A DNA stretch of 5,216 bases from Planctomycetota bacterium (lineage in GTDB: Bacteria; Planctomycetota; Planctomycetia; Pirellulales; Lacipirellulaceae): NCBI GenBank assembly GCA_022615465.1, contig JAKEGR010000019.1:1-5216 (forward strand), in the 5' to 3' direction. The position numbers and the translations under genes were made by a program. This document shows positions 1-5,216 of this stretch, in pieces (within the stretch, counting starts at the first letter, position 1; every line of letters begins with the position of its first letter). The notes under the pieces were generated by a model. It did not search any database. It was given only the letters and a program-made list of their open reading frames with translations, and was not told the DNA's origin.

Positions 1-50
1 AAGTTTCAGACAGCCGAGCGTCTGACCGGCGTTACTGTCAGGATTGCGTC

Positions 51-80
51 TGCCTGCGATGGGTGGCAACCCATCGGGCA
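51..80 (+). promoter_or_regulatory. Stable hairpin in the leader
   Basis: CGATGGGT (57-64) and ACCCATCG (69-76) form a perfect 8-bp stem over a GGCA loop. TGCC (51-54) and GGCA (77-80) extend it by four pairs across a 2-base bulge. No T-run follows, so it is a poor intrinsic terminator for an upstream gene. It could be a structured leader element or a factor-assisted 3' end. The structure is read directly from the bases; the role is unknown. Confidence 0.45.
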
Positions 81-87
81 ACGAGCT

Positions 88-125
88 TTGCAAGGAACAG
101 CGCCAGCGCTGCAATTACCTGGCAA
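88..125 (+). promoter_or_regulatory. Second hairpin in the leader
   Basis: TTGCAAGG (88-95) pairs with CCTGGCAA (118-125) with one mismatch, enclosing an inner perfect stem CAGCG (98-102) / CGCTG (107-111) with loop CCAG. It lies eight bases after the hairpin at 51-80, so the two may form one structured 5' leader. I do not recognise a known riboswitch or RNA family. Confidence 0.35.
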
Positions 126-239
126 GCGGCCACGCGGGCGGCAGCTCGATAGCCCCTGTTCCAGATGTGCGACGCCGGACTGCCCGACAAAACAACCCGC
201 TCGACAACGGAGTCTTCTTTTCGACTTAGGGGGGATACA

Positions 240-1160
240 ATGCGTAAAATGGTATTTTGGGTCTTGGCGGCCGCAGTCATGGTGCTGCCCGCTGCCAGCG
301 TGATGGCGGAATCGCCGGCAGATAAGGCGATAGCTCAACAAATTGGTTCGCGGCTCAAGGAAAGTGGCGAGCTGCAGAATTATCAGATCGGGGTTAAGTA
401 TCAGGACGGCGTTGCCTGGTTGTCTGGTAGCGTTGCCAGCGCTGAGCAGCGTGACGCTGCCTTACGTATCGCCAGAGAAATCGACGGCGTTTCGCATGTT
501 GTCTGCCGGCTTGATATGCCCAGTCAATTGCCGGCGGCGATCGGCAATTCGGCGGATCTTCACGGCGCGTTGCAACAGGCCGGAATCTCGCGTACACCCA
601 AGAGGCTGTCGGGGATCCAGCAGGCCGCGGCTCGTAGTACTTCCAAAAACACGCTTCAGAGAAGTTCCCAGCGGAATCCGGCCAACCCGCAATCAATCAG
701 GAGCAACGGCCAGCAGCGGATGATCCGCGGCGGTAACATGCCCTTGCCTGCACAGCGGATGGCGATGAACCCGGCGATTCGGCAGACCAGCGCTCAGGGT
801 ATTCAGCCGGCGGGCGGCGTCTACACGGCTGATGGCAGCATGGCTGGCGATGCTATGGTGGCCGGCGGGGGCAGCATGGGTGTTGAGGCCGTGCCAGCGA
901 CTTTTATGCATCGCAGCCAGGGCGGCCCAGCGGGCAGCTATGACAATGCCAACATGCCCGCTTATGCCTGGCCGAGTTATGCTTCCTACCCGAACTACGC
1001 TGCCTTGACTTATCCGCAGCAGTATTCGCCAACGGCTTGGCCCTACATTGGCCCATTTTATCCCTATCCGCAAGTGCCGCTCGGCTGGCGGAAGGTTTGC
1101 TTGGAATGGGATGATGGCTGGTGGTTCCTGGATTTCAGCCATGCGGGTGATAGCCACTAG
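240..1160 (+). CDS. Secreted BON-domain protein with aromatic C-terminal tail
   Basis: Protein of 306 residues. Residues 1-23 are a signal peptide with a basic start, a hydrophobic core and a VMA|ES cleavage site, so it acts outside the inner membrane. Residues about 28-94 match a BON domain: helix, strand with GVAWLSGSV, helix with EQRDAALRIA, then GVSHVVCRL. BON domains are small alpha/beta modules linked to membrane or peptidoglycan attachment in OsmY-type proteins. Residues 95-230 are low complexity, rich in Gln, Ser, Met and Gly. Residues 240-299 are very rich in Tyr, Pro and Trp and end in a compact motif, GWRKVCLEWDDGWWFLDF, which I recall from planctomycete homologues. The ATG at 240 is chosen because AGGGGGG (228-234) lies five bases upstream and the signal peptide starts there; a start at 165 would bury it. 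A single BON copy is present. The role is probably structural or adhesive in the envelope; no enzyme motif is seen. Confidence 0.93.
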   Translation: MRKMVFWVLAAAVMVLPAASVMAESPADKAIAQQIGSRLKESGELQNYQIGVKYQDGVAWLSGSVASAEQRDAALRIAREIDGVSHVVCRLDMPSQLPAAIGNSADLHGALQQAGISRTPKRLSGIQQAAARSTSKNTLQRSSQRNPANPQSIRSNGQQRMIRGGNMPLPAQRMAMNPAIRQTSAQGIQPAGGVYTADGSMAGDAMVAGGGSMGVEAVPATFMHRSQGGPAGSYDNANMPAYAWPSYASYPNYAALTYPQQYSPTAWPYIGPFYPYPQVPLGWRKVCLEWDDGWWFLDFSHAGDSH

Positions 1161-1201
1161 GCGTTGCCCGGAGAAAAGCGACCCGAATTTTGGAAATTGC
1201 T

Positions 1202-1246
1202 CGACCCCATCGCGAAGCAACTCGCGGTGGGGTTGTTGCTTGCGCG
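1202..1246 (+). terminator. Probable transcription terminator of the BON gene, with alternative fold
   Basis: CCCCATCGCGA (1205-1215) pairs with TCGCGGTGGGG (1222-1232) over the 6-base loop AGCAAC, with one G-U pair. The stem extends outward through 1204-1233, 1203-1234 (wobble) and 1202-1235. It starts 42 bases after the stop codon. The tail is only moderately T-rich (TTGTTGCTT). The loop side CGCGAAGCAAC (1211-1221) can instead pair with GTTGCTTGCGCG (1235-1246) with one bulged base, which excludes the first stem. The location and stem strength favour a terminator; the competing fold could make it conditional. Confidence 0.55.
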
Positions 1247-1303
1247 GAGACACGCTCTTGTTGAATCAGAACGCCTTGGTCAGCGGCGTCCGAGAGTAAC
1301 GCC

Positions 1304-1343
1304 ATCCCGCCAGTGGGCAGTGCCAAAGCTGCGCTGGCGGGAT
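1304..1343. repeat. Perfect 10-bp inverted repeat with 20-base loop
   Basis: ATCCCGCCAG (1304-1313) and CTGGCGGGAT (1334-1343) are exact reverse complements. Inside the loop, GCAG (1317-1320) and CTGC (1329-1332) can add four pairs. No T-run follows on either strand. It may be a second 3'-end structure, a protein-binding palindrome or a dispersed repeat unit; the window contains no second copy. Confidence 0.45.
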
Positions 1344-1542
1344 CAGCTTGCTATCAACGGCAAGTTTTGACCGTCACAATCGGAAAAACCCGCAAGTTTT
1401 CTCCAGCCTAACTCGATAACTACGTCTAGTGGTGCCGAACGCACTTAGGCCATGGGCTGGGAATAGATTCGTGCTGGCCAGTTCCTGCGAACCACTTCTC
1501 CCAACCAAGACAAGATTCTCGCTGCTGGACAGGGGACGCGTG

Positions 1543-2121
1543 ATGTCAAAAACAACGACCATCGCCACAGGAATTGCATTAGCGGTCCTGCTATCAGCCA
1601 CATCGGGCTGCTTCTGGGGCCTGCCGACGCAAGGCCCGAGCCTGGGAATCCTGGCGATTCCCATTCCGGTCAGTCCCTACTTTCAAGATCAAAAGGAAGA
1701 CGTGGCTTGGGAAAAGGAGCGATACGAACGCGTGCCGATCCTCGGTCCGGTAACCTCGGGCGGTTCGCCGGTGGCGCTCGACCCACCCAGTGACGACGAA
1801 GTGATGCGTGCCCTGGAGAAAGCCGAGCCAGTCGAAGGGGGCATCCCGTTCCTGTGGGAGCGGTGCCGCAACGATGTGCGGATTGTGAAATACAAGATTG
1901 CCGACTATGTGGATCCTCCGCGAGTCTATCCGCTCCTTGGTCCAGCGCAGCAACATCATGCCCATTACAAGTGCATCATCTACTACGAGGACATCCGTCG
2001 CATCGGTTGGCCGGTGCCGCACACGATCCGCGATGACGAGGCGGAAGAGGTGATCTACATCGACCACAATCACTTGCACATGGTTGGTAATCTCGATACA
2101 GGCGCGGGTGCCAAGTTTTAG
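1543..2121 (+). CDS. Planctomycete-type lipoprotein of unknown function
   Basis: Protein of 192 residues. Residues 1-22 form a lipoprotein signal peptide: SKTTT, a hydrophobic core with IALAVLL, then TSGC with the lipid-bearing cysteine at 23. The -3 residue is Thr, which is permitted but less common. The mature protein has no repeat or membrane segment. It carries a Pro-rich stretch (about 78-84), a segment with VEGGIPFLWE (97-106), DYVDPPRVYPLLGPAQ (121-136), then QHHAHYKC (137-144) and DHNHLHMVGN (174-183). I recall a conserved planctomycete hypothetical family with the GPAQ-HHAHYKC pattern but know no function. The ATG at 1543 is supported by AGGGGA (1531-1536) six bases upstream and by the signal peptide; a GTG overlaps just before it. 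Flanking non-coding gaps of 382 and 187 bases suggest a single-gene unit. The His clusters could bind metal, which is inference. Confidence 0.9.
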   Translation: MSKTTTIATGIALAVLLSATSGCFWGLPTQGPSLGILAIPIPVSPYFQDQKEDVAWEKERYERVPILGPVTSGGSPVALDPPSDDEVMRALEKAEPVEGGIPFLWERCRNDVRIVKYKIADYVDPPRVYPLLGPAQQHHAHYKCIIYYEDIRRIGWPVPHTIRDDEAEEVIYIDHNHLHMVGNLDTGAGAKF

Positions 2122-2176
2122 CGTGAAATGGCGGGGTCGCCGGGACGCAGACGGCAGCGTTGGCCATCGAAACACG

Positions 2177-2216
2177 AGTTCACTCAGTTTGTCATGTGCA
2201 AGGAACTGGGTGAACT
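2177..2216 (+). terminator. Hairpin after the lipoprotein gene, possible terminator
   Basis: AGTTCACTCAGTT (2177-2189) pairs with AACTGGGTGAACT (2204-2216) through 13 pairs, one of them G-U, over a 14-base loop. TTTG follows directly, so the T-tract is short. It sits 56 bases after the lipoprotein stop codon and 93 bases before the exbB-like start. TTTGTCATG occurs twice at 28-base spacing, at 2188-2196 overlapping the end of the left arm and at 2216-2224 overlapping the end of the right arm. This fits a terminator or an operator for the downstream operon; the sequence does not decide between them. Confidence 0.4.
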
Positions 2217-2308
2217 TTGTCATGCGCTGTTGAGTTGACTGATCAGAAGTTGGGATTGAGGGGCGGCCAAATGATACCTGAAGCGACTGTCGAGCGGAGA
2301 TTGCTTTC

Positions 2309-3109
2309 ATGAGTTGCAACATTCGCGTTTTCTGCATGGCAACCGGTGTCCTTGCCGCCCATGGAATCGCAATTGCCAATATCGCGGCGGCCCAGCAGGT
2401 GGTAGGCGAAGCCGCCCAGGGAGAAATCATCCCCACGCGCAGCCTGTTCGATATGCTGCTGGCAGGTGGGCCGCTCATGTTGCCAATCGCGATCGCCTCG
2501 TTTGTGATGTTGTTGGTCACGTTCGAGCGAACGGTCAGCCTTCGCCAACGGCGTGTTGTATCACGGCTGTTTGTTGAGCGATTTCTGTTGCAACTCCGAG
2601 AGGGAGCACTGGATCGGAACGAAGCTCTGGAACGGTGCGAAGAAGAACCCAGCCATATTGCCTGTGTGTTTGCCGCCGCGGTGCGTAAATGGGGTAAGCC
2701 GGCCGTCGAGGTCGAACAAGCCGTTCTGGACGAAGGGGAGCGAACCGGCAACGTGCTGCGGCGGTATCTCCGCGTGCTCAATGGCGTAGCAACCGTCTCG
2801 CCACTGCTAGGATTGCTCGGCACGGTATGGGGCATGATGGAGTCGTTCAACTCGATCGCCAATCATGGAGCCATTGGCCGGGCCGAGTTGCTGGCGGGCG
2901 GAATCAGCCACGCGATGATCACCACGGTAGGAGGTTTGTTCGTCGCGATTCCAGCTTTGATTCTCTATTTGTATTTTGCCGGGCGGGTCGATCGCCTGAT
3001 CATGGAGATCGATCACCACGGCCAGGAAGTTGTGGGCTTGATTTCTTTGGAAGGGCTGGAGGAACGGAAGAATTCCAGGATGGCGACCGCCCGACGTAAG
3101 GCGGCGTGA
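2309..3109 (+). CDS. ExbB/TolQ/MotA-type proton channel subunit
   Basis: Protein of 266 residues. With ExbD it forms an inner-membrane proton channel that converts proton motive force into movement of a partner protein. Residues 1-28 look like a cleavable signal peptide ending IAAA|QQ, a feature I recall in planctomycete members. Membrane segments are at about 48-73, 158-180 and 197-224. The family core is clear: ATVSPLLGLLGTVWGM (161-176), where TVWG matches the channel threonine region of E. coli ExbB, and ISHAMITTVGGLFVAIPAL (199-217) with the conserved Thr pair and Pro. The cytoplasmic loop (about 78-150) is of normal size and largely charged. The C-terminus is short and basic (ARRKAA). 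The ATG at 2309 is preceded by GGAGA (2296-2300) at eight bases; an ATG at 2336 would cut into the signal peptide. It is the first gene of an operon with the ExbD-like and toroid genes. It could equally be named TolQ-like; orthology is not claimed. Confidence 0.95.
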   Translation: MSCNIRVFCMATGVLAAHGIAIANIAAAQQVVGEAAQGEIIPTRSLFDMLLAGGPLMLPIAIASFVMLLVTFERTVSLRQRRVVSRLFVERFLLQLREGALDRNEALERCEEEPSHIACVFAAAVRKWGKPAVEVEQAVLDEGERTGNVLRRYLRVLNGVATVSPLLGLLGTVWGMMESFNSIANHGAIGRAELLAGGISHAMITTVGGLFVAIPALILYLYFAGRVDRLIMEIDHHGQEVVGLISLEGLEERKNSRMATARRKAA

Positions 3110-3110
3110 A

Positions 3111-3163
3111 GAGAAGGTCATGTCTTGGTAATTTGCCTGCCCGCTGAAGCGAGCGTCGCCAGG
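3111..3163 (+). promoter_or_regulatory. Inter-cistron element with mini-ORF and possible Shine-Dalgarno-occluding hairpin
   Basis: Two bases after the exbB-like stop, GAGAAGG (3111-3117) sits three bases before ATG TCT TGG TAA (3120-3131), a three-codon frame. It is not in frame with the exbD-like gene. Downstream, CCTG (3136-3139) can pair with CAGG (3160-3163), and CGCT (3142-3145) with AGCG (3152-3155). This would hide the AGGA (3161-3164) that serves the TTG start at 3172. The layout suggests translational coupling or tuning of the ExbB:ExbD ratio. It is read by eye only and may be chance. Confidence 0.25.
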
Positions 3164-3171
3164 AAATTGGG

Positions 3172-3624
3172 TTGAGTGATAGCCTTGCCATGCCACTGAA
3201 GCTGCAACACGAAGAGACGCCGGCACTGAATCTGACGCCGATGATCGACCTGCTGTTCTTGTTGATTATCTTCTTCATGGCGGCGGCAAATTTTGGTGAG
3301 CCGGAGCAAAACATTAGCGTGGCCGTGCCCGAAGTGTCGCAGGCCGGTGAAAGTGTCGCGACGTCCAAGCCGCGAATCGTCACCGTGTTCCCTGACGGCC
3401 GGTATGACTTCGATGGGGAATCGGTTACCCTCGACGACCTGACCACGCGATTGACGGCTGCACGCAGCCAGCATGGCGGCCTCTCGGTCGTGATTCGTGG
3501 CGACGCCCATTGCACATTCCAACAGGTGGCGTCGGCCTTGTCCGCCTGCCAGCAGGCTGGGATTTCAGAACTGGGAATCACGGTACGCGTCGCCAGCGTG
3601 GGTGGTGTGGGTAATGTGCGTTGA
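3172..3624 (+). CDS. ExbD/TolR-type biopolymer transport subunit
   Basis: Protein of 150 residues from the TTG at 3172, close to the usual ExbD length of about 140. A short cytoplasmic N-terminus leads into LNLTPMIDLLFLLIIFFM (19-36), the single membrane helix. Asp26 in this motif corresponds to the essential proton-carrying Asp of ExbD (Asp25 in E. coli) and TolR. The periplasmic domain follows the family plan: IVTVFPDGRYDFDG (69-82), VTLDDLTTRL (85-94), LSVVIRGDAHCTFQQV (104-119) and a final strand ISELGITV (131-138). Start choice: TTG at 3172 has AGGA (3161-3164) seven bases upstream. The ATG at 3190 (residue 7, giving MPLK) resembles the usual planctomycete N-terminus but lacks a well-placed ribosome binding site. 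An in-frame TGA at 3145 bounds the upstream side. It lies 62 bases after the exbB-like gene, and its stop codon overlaps the ribosome binding site of the next gene. Confidence 0.94.
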   Translation: MSDSLAMPLKLQHEETPALNLTPMIDLLFLLIIFFMAAANFGEPEQNISVAVPEVSQAGESVATSKPRIVTVFPDGRYDFDGESVTLDDLTTRLTAARSQHGGLSVVIRGDAHCTFQQVASALSACQQAGISELGITVRVASVGGVGNVR

Positions 3625-3631
3625 GGGCGGC

Positions 3632-5216
3632 ATGTTTCAGCACCTTATCGCCGCCGGATTTTTAGGGCGCATCACCCAGATGTCGCTATTGCACCTGCTT
3701 CTGTGGTGCGGCATGGCAGCATCCAGTGTCGGGCTGATCGTGCTGTTACGCACAAGCTGGGCCACACAGCGACCGCTGCATAAGTGCGCGATCCTGTCGC
3801 TGGCGGTGCATCTGCTGTTGGCCTGCATCGCGATGACAGTCCGGATAGTGGTGGGCGAAAGCGGTATTGGTTCCGGGCCGCCGATCCGCGTGCGTATCGT
3901 ACAAGAATCGCCTGTGACGGCAGTGTCGATGACCGATCTGGTCGTTGCATCTGCCGAACTAACCCCGCCGCCGTTGATCGAGACGCCGGCAGTTGAGCCG
4001 GAGGAATCCCTCTCCGATCCCACGCAGGAAGAAATACCACCCAAGCCGCCGACGGAAGCCATAACACCCGATCAGCCGATTGCGGAGTCAACCGACTCGG
4101 AGATCATTGATGCGAGCGATGACACGTTACCCCTGATTGACCCTTCAGCGTCGAGCCTGGCTGCCAGTTTAGTCGGGACCGAGGACGCCCCGTCCCGGGT
4201 TGATGACGCTGAAAATAGGCCGCAAGACACGGCGGACGAGGACACGCCTGCAGTTGTCGATTCTGCAAGGAATAATAGCACCGACTTGCCGCTGCCGACG
4301 GCCGCTACCTCCGTGGCGGTTGCTGGCAGCACGACCGCGCCGTATAAGCTGCGGGCTGACACGGATCGATTGAGCCTGGTCGAGTCGCAAGGCGGGAGTC
4401 GCGAAACGGAGGCGGCCGTGGAGGCGGCCGTGGCGTGGCTTGCCGCCGTGCAGTCGCCCGATGGCCGCTGGGATGCGAGCCGGTTCGGCGCCGGACGGGA
4501 ATTGGCGGTGTTGGGTCACGATCGGCATGGGGCGGGACGGGACGCCGACACCGGGATCTCTGGATTGGCGATTCTGGCGTTTCTTGGTGCGGGTCACACC
4601 CATCAAAGCGGCAGTTACGATCGAACGGTGGGCCGCGGCCTCGATTTCTTGATGCGTTCCCAAGCAGCCGATGGAAATCTATACGGAAACGCCGAATTTT
4701 ACGCCCAAATGTATTGCCACTCGATGGCCTCGTTTGCACTCGCCGAGGCACTCGCCATGACCGGCGACCGGCGGCTCGAGCCGAGCGCGAGGCGGGCAAT
4801 CAACTTTTCACTGCGCGCTCAGCATCCGTCGACGGGGGGCTGGCGGTATCGCATCGAGGATACAGGTGACACCAGCCAATTGGGTTGGCAAATGATGGTC
4901 CTGGCAAGTGCGGAGCGATCCGGAATTGCTGTCACACCTTCCACGTGGACAGGCATCGAACGATTTCTGCGAAGCGTGCGCCGTGGTCAGTACGGAGGAT
5001 TAGCCAGTTATCGGCCGGATGGACCGCCCAGCACATCCATGACGGCCGAGGCATTCTACTGCCATTTGTTACTAAGTGAGGTCACCAAGGGTGTAGTTGA
5101 TGAACACGCTGCTGTTGAATCGACAACGCGGATTTTGTCATCGCTGCCACAACGGGATCTCGTCAACCTCTATTACTGGTACTATGCGACGCTCGCGCTG
5201 CACTCTCGCCAAGGTG
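3632..5216 (+). CDS. TonB/TolA-like anchored protein with terpene-cyclase/prenyltransferase-type repeat domain (3' incomplete)
   Basis: At least 528 residues, open to the window end. Membrane segments are at about 17-38 and 52-70, with basic residues between them (Arg40, Arg47, Lys51), so the rest should be periplasmic. The second helix holds Ser56-x-x-x-His60, the signature of TonB and TolA helices that contact ExbBD or TolQR. Residues about 105-240 form a Pro/Asp/Glu-rich linker. From about 257 an alpha/alpha-repeat domain of the prenyltransferase/squalene-cyclase fold begins, with QW-like turns QSPDGRWD (274-281), QAADGNLYG (344-352), QHPSTGGWRY (397-406) and QYGGLASY (453-460). NLYYWYYATLAL (512-523) is a motif I recall near the end of planctomycete relatives, so perhaps 70 residues are missing. 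The DxDD catalytic motif of squalene-hopene cyclase is not seen. The ATG at 3632 has GAGGG (3623-3627) four bases upstream; an ATG at 3614 overlaps the exbD-like gene. The role is unknown; coupling to ExbBD is inferred. Confidence 0.88.
   Translation, partial: MFQHLIAAGFLGRITQMSLLHLLLWCGMAASSVGLIVLLRTSWATQRPLHKCAILSLAVHLLLACIAMTVRIVVGESGIGSGPPIRVRIVQESPVTAVSMTDLVVASAELTPPPLIETPAVEPEESLSDPTQEEIPPKPPTEAITPDQPIAESTDSEIIDASDDTLPLIDPSASSLAASLVGTEDAPSRVDDAENRPQDTADEDTPAVVDSARNNSTDLPLPTAATSVAVAGSTTAPYKLRADTDRLSLVESQGGSRETEAAVEAAVAWLAAVQSPDGRWDASRFGAGRELAVLGHDRHGAGRDADTGISGLAILAFLGAGHTHQSGSYDRTVGRGLDFLMRSQAADGNLYGNAEFYAQMYCHSMASFALAEALAMTGDRRLEPSARRAINFSLRAQHPSTGGWRYRIEDTGDTSQLGWQMMVLASAERSGIAVTPSTWTGIERFLRSVRRGQYGGLASYRPDGPPSTSMTAEAFYCHLLLSEVTKGVVDEHAAVESTTRILSSLPQRDLVNLYYWYYATLALHSRQG
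4409..4432 (+). repeat. In-frame 12-bp tandem duplication
   Basis: GAGGCGGCCGTG occurs twice back to back (4409-4420 and 4421-4432), encoding Glu-Ala-Ala-Val twice (residues 260-267) at the first helix of the repeat domain. It may be a recent slippage event or a helical composition that happens to use identical codons. Confidence 0.7.

Larger units (their letters stand above)
1..239. other. Upstream leader region without a supported gene
   Basis: No convincing coding sequence is seen. Short open frames exist on both strands, but none has a ribosome binding site plus a recognisable protein pattern. The stretch contains two stable hairpins (51-80 and 88-125, listed separately) and ends in the ribosome binding site of the BON-domain gene. 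It may be the 5' leader of that gene or the intergenic space behind a gene outside the window. I found no good sigma-70 promoter; TTGCAA at 88-93 has no acceptable -10 box 16-18 bases downstream. Confidence 0.6.
1161..1542. other. Non-coding gap between the BON gene and the lipoprotein gene
   Basis: These 382 bases contain no open frame that looks like a protein. They hold a strong terminator-like hairpin with an alternative fold (1202-1246), a perfect 10-bp inverted repeat (1304-1343), and a short direct repeat, GCAAGTTTT, near 1360 and 1392. TTGACC at 1367-1372 resembles a -35 box, but nothing like TATAAT sits 16-18 bases downstream, so no promoter is called. A promoter for the lipoprotein gene probably lies in the last 150 bases but cannot be placed by eye. 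Confidence 0.7.

Noticed and set aside
165..239. Upstream start for the BON protein
   Set aside because: It would put 25 polar residues ahead of a clean signal peptide, whereas ATG 240 has AGGGGGG at the right distance.
693..1253. Open reading frame of 186 codons on the minus strand
   Set aside because: It is antisense to the BON gene, whose signal peptide and domain are clear; the translation shows no family pattern.
1367..1395. Sigma-70 promoter starting with TTGACC at 1367
   Set aside because: No TATAAT-like hexamer at 16-18 bases downstream.
1429..1542. Upstream start for the lipoprotein
   Set aside because: It would place 38 residues before the lipoprotein signal peptide; ATG 1543 has AGGGGA six bases upstream.
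1594..2862. Open reading frame of 422 codons on the minus strand
   Set aside because: It lies antisense across the lipoprotein gene and most of the exbB-like gene, has a low-complexity Arg/Ser/Thr-rich translation and no ribosome binding site or recognisable domain. It is a shadow of the real genes.
3614..3631. ATG at 3614 as the start of the toroid protein
   Set aside because: Possible, with an 11-base overlap of the exbD-like gene, but it lacks a good ribosome binding site; ATG 3632 has GAGGG. The six extra residues do not change the interpretation.
4169..4799. Minus-strand open frames of 164 codons each opposite the toroid gene
   Set aside because: Arg/Pro-rich translations typical of frames opposite a GC-rich gene; no supporting signal.
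3632..5216. Calling the last gene squalene-hopene cyclase
   Set aside because: The fold-type repeats are present, but there is no DxDD motif, the domain is short and it is attached to membrane helices and a linker. A biosynthetic cyclase role is not supported.

Overview
The window comes from a moderately GC-rich bacterial chromosome, and the gene content points to a planctomycete, most likely of the Pirellula group. The evidence is a BON-domain secreted protein with a long aromatic Tyr/Pro/Trp tail, a lipoprotein with the GPAQ-HHAHYKC motif that I recall only from planctomycetes, and an ExbB/ExbD pair followed by a membrane-anchored terpene-cyclase-like repeat protein. The taxonomic call rests on remembered family resemblance, not a search. 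All five genes lie on the + strand.

Layout. Bases 1-239 hold no convincing gene but contain two good hairpins ahead of the first gene. Bases 240-1160 encode a secreted BON-domain protein. Bases 1161-1542 are non-coding, with a strong terminator-like hairpin that can refold into a competing one and a second perfect inverted repeat. Bases 1543-2121 encode a small lipoprotein of unknown function with two histidine clusters. Bases 2122-2308 are non-coding, with a 13-bp-stem hairpin. From 2309 to the window end is a probable operon: an ExbB/TolQ/MotA-type proton channel subunit (2309-3109), an ExbD/TolR subunit (3172-3624), and a long protein that runs off the window (3632-5216+).

How the genes may work together. 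The last protein is the point of interest. It has two N-terminal membrane segments, the second carrying the Ser-x-x-x-His signature of TonB and TolA membrane helices. A long Pro/acid-rich linker follows, then a terpenoid-cyclase/prenyltransferase-type alpha/alpha-repeat domain in place of a TonB or TolA C-terminal domain. Directly behind exbB- and exbD-like genes, this looks like an energised envelope device in which proton flow through ExbBD moves a periplasmic toroid domain. The parts are recognisable families; their joint function is inference. The BON protein and the lipoprotein are also exported, so all five products appear to act in or at the cell envelope, but nothing in the sequence ties the first two genes to the operon.
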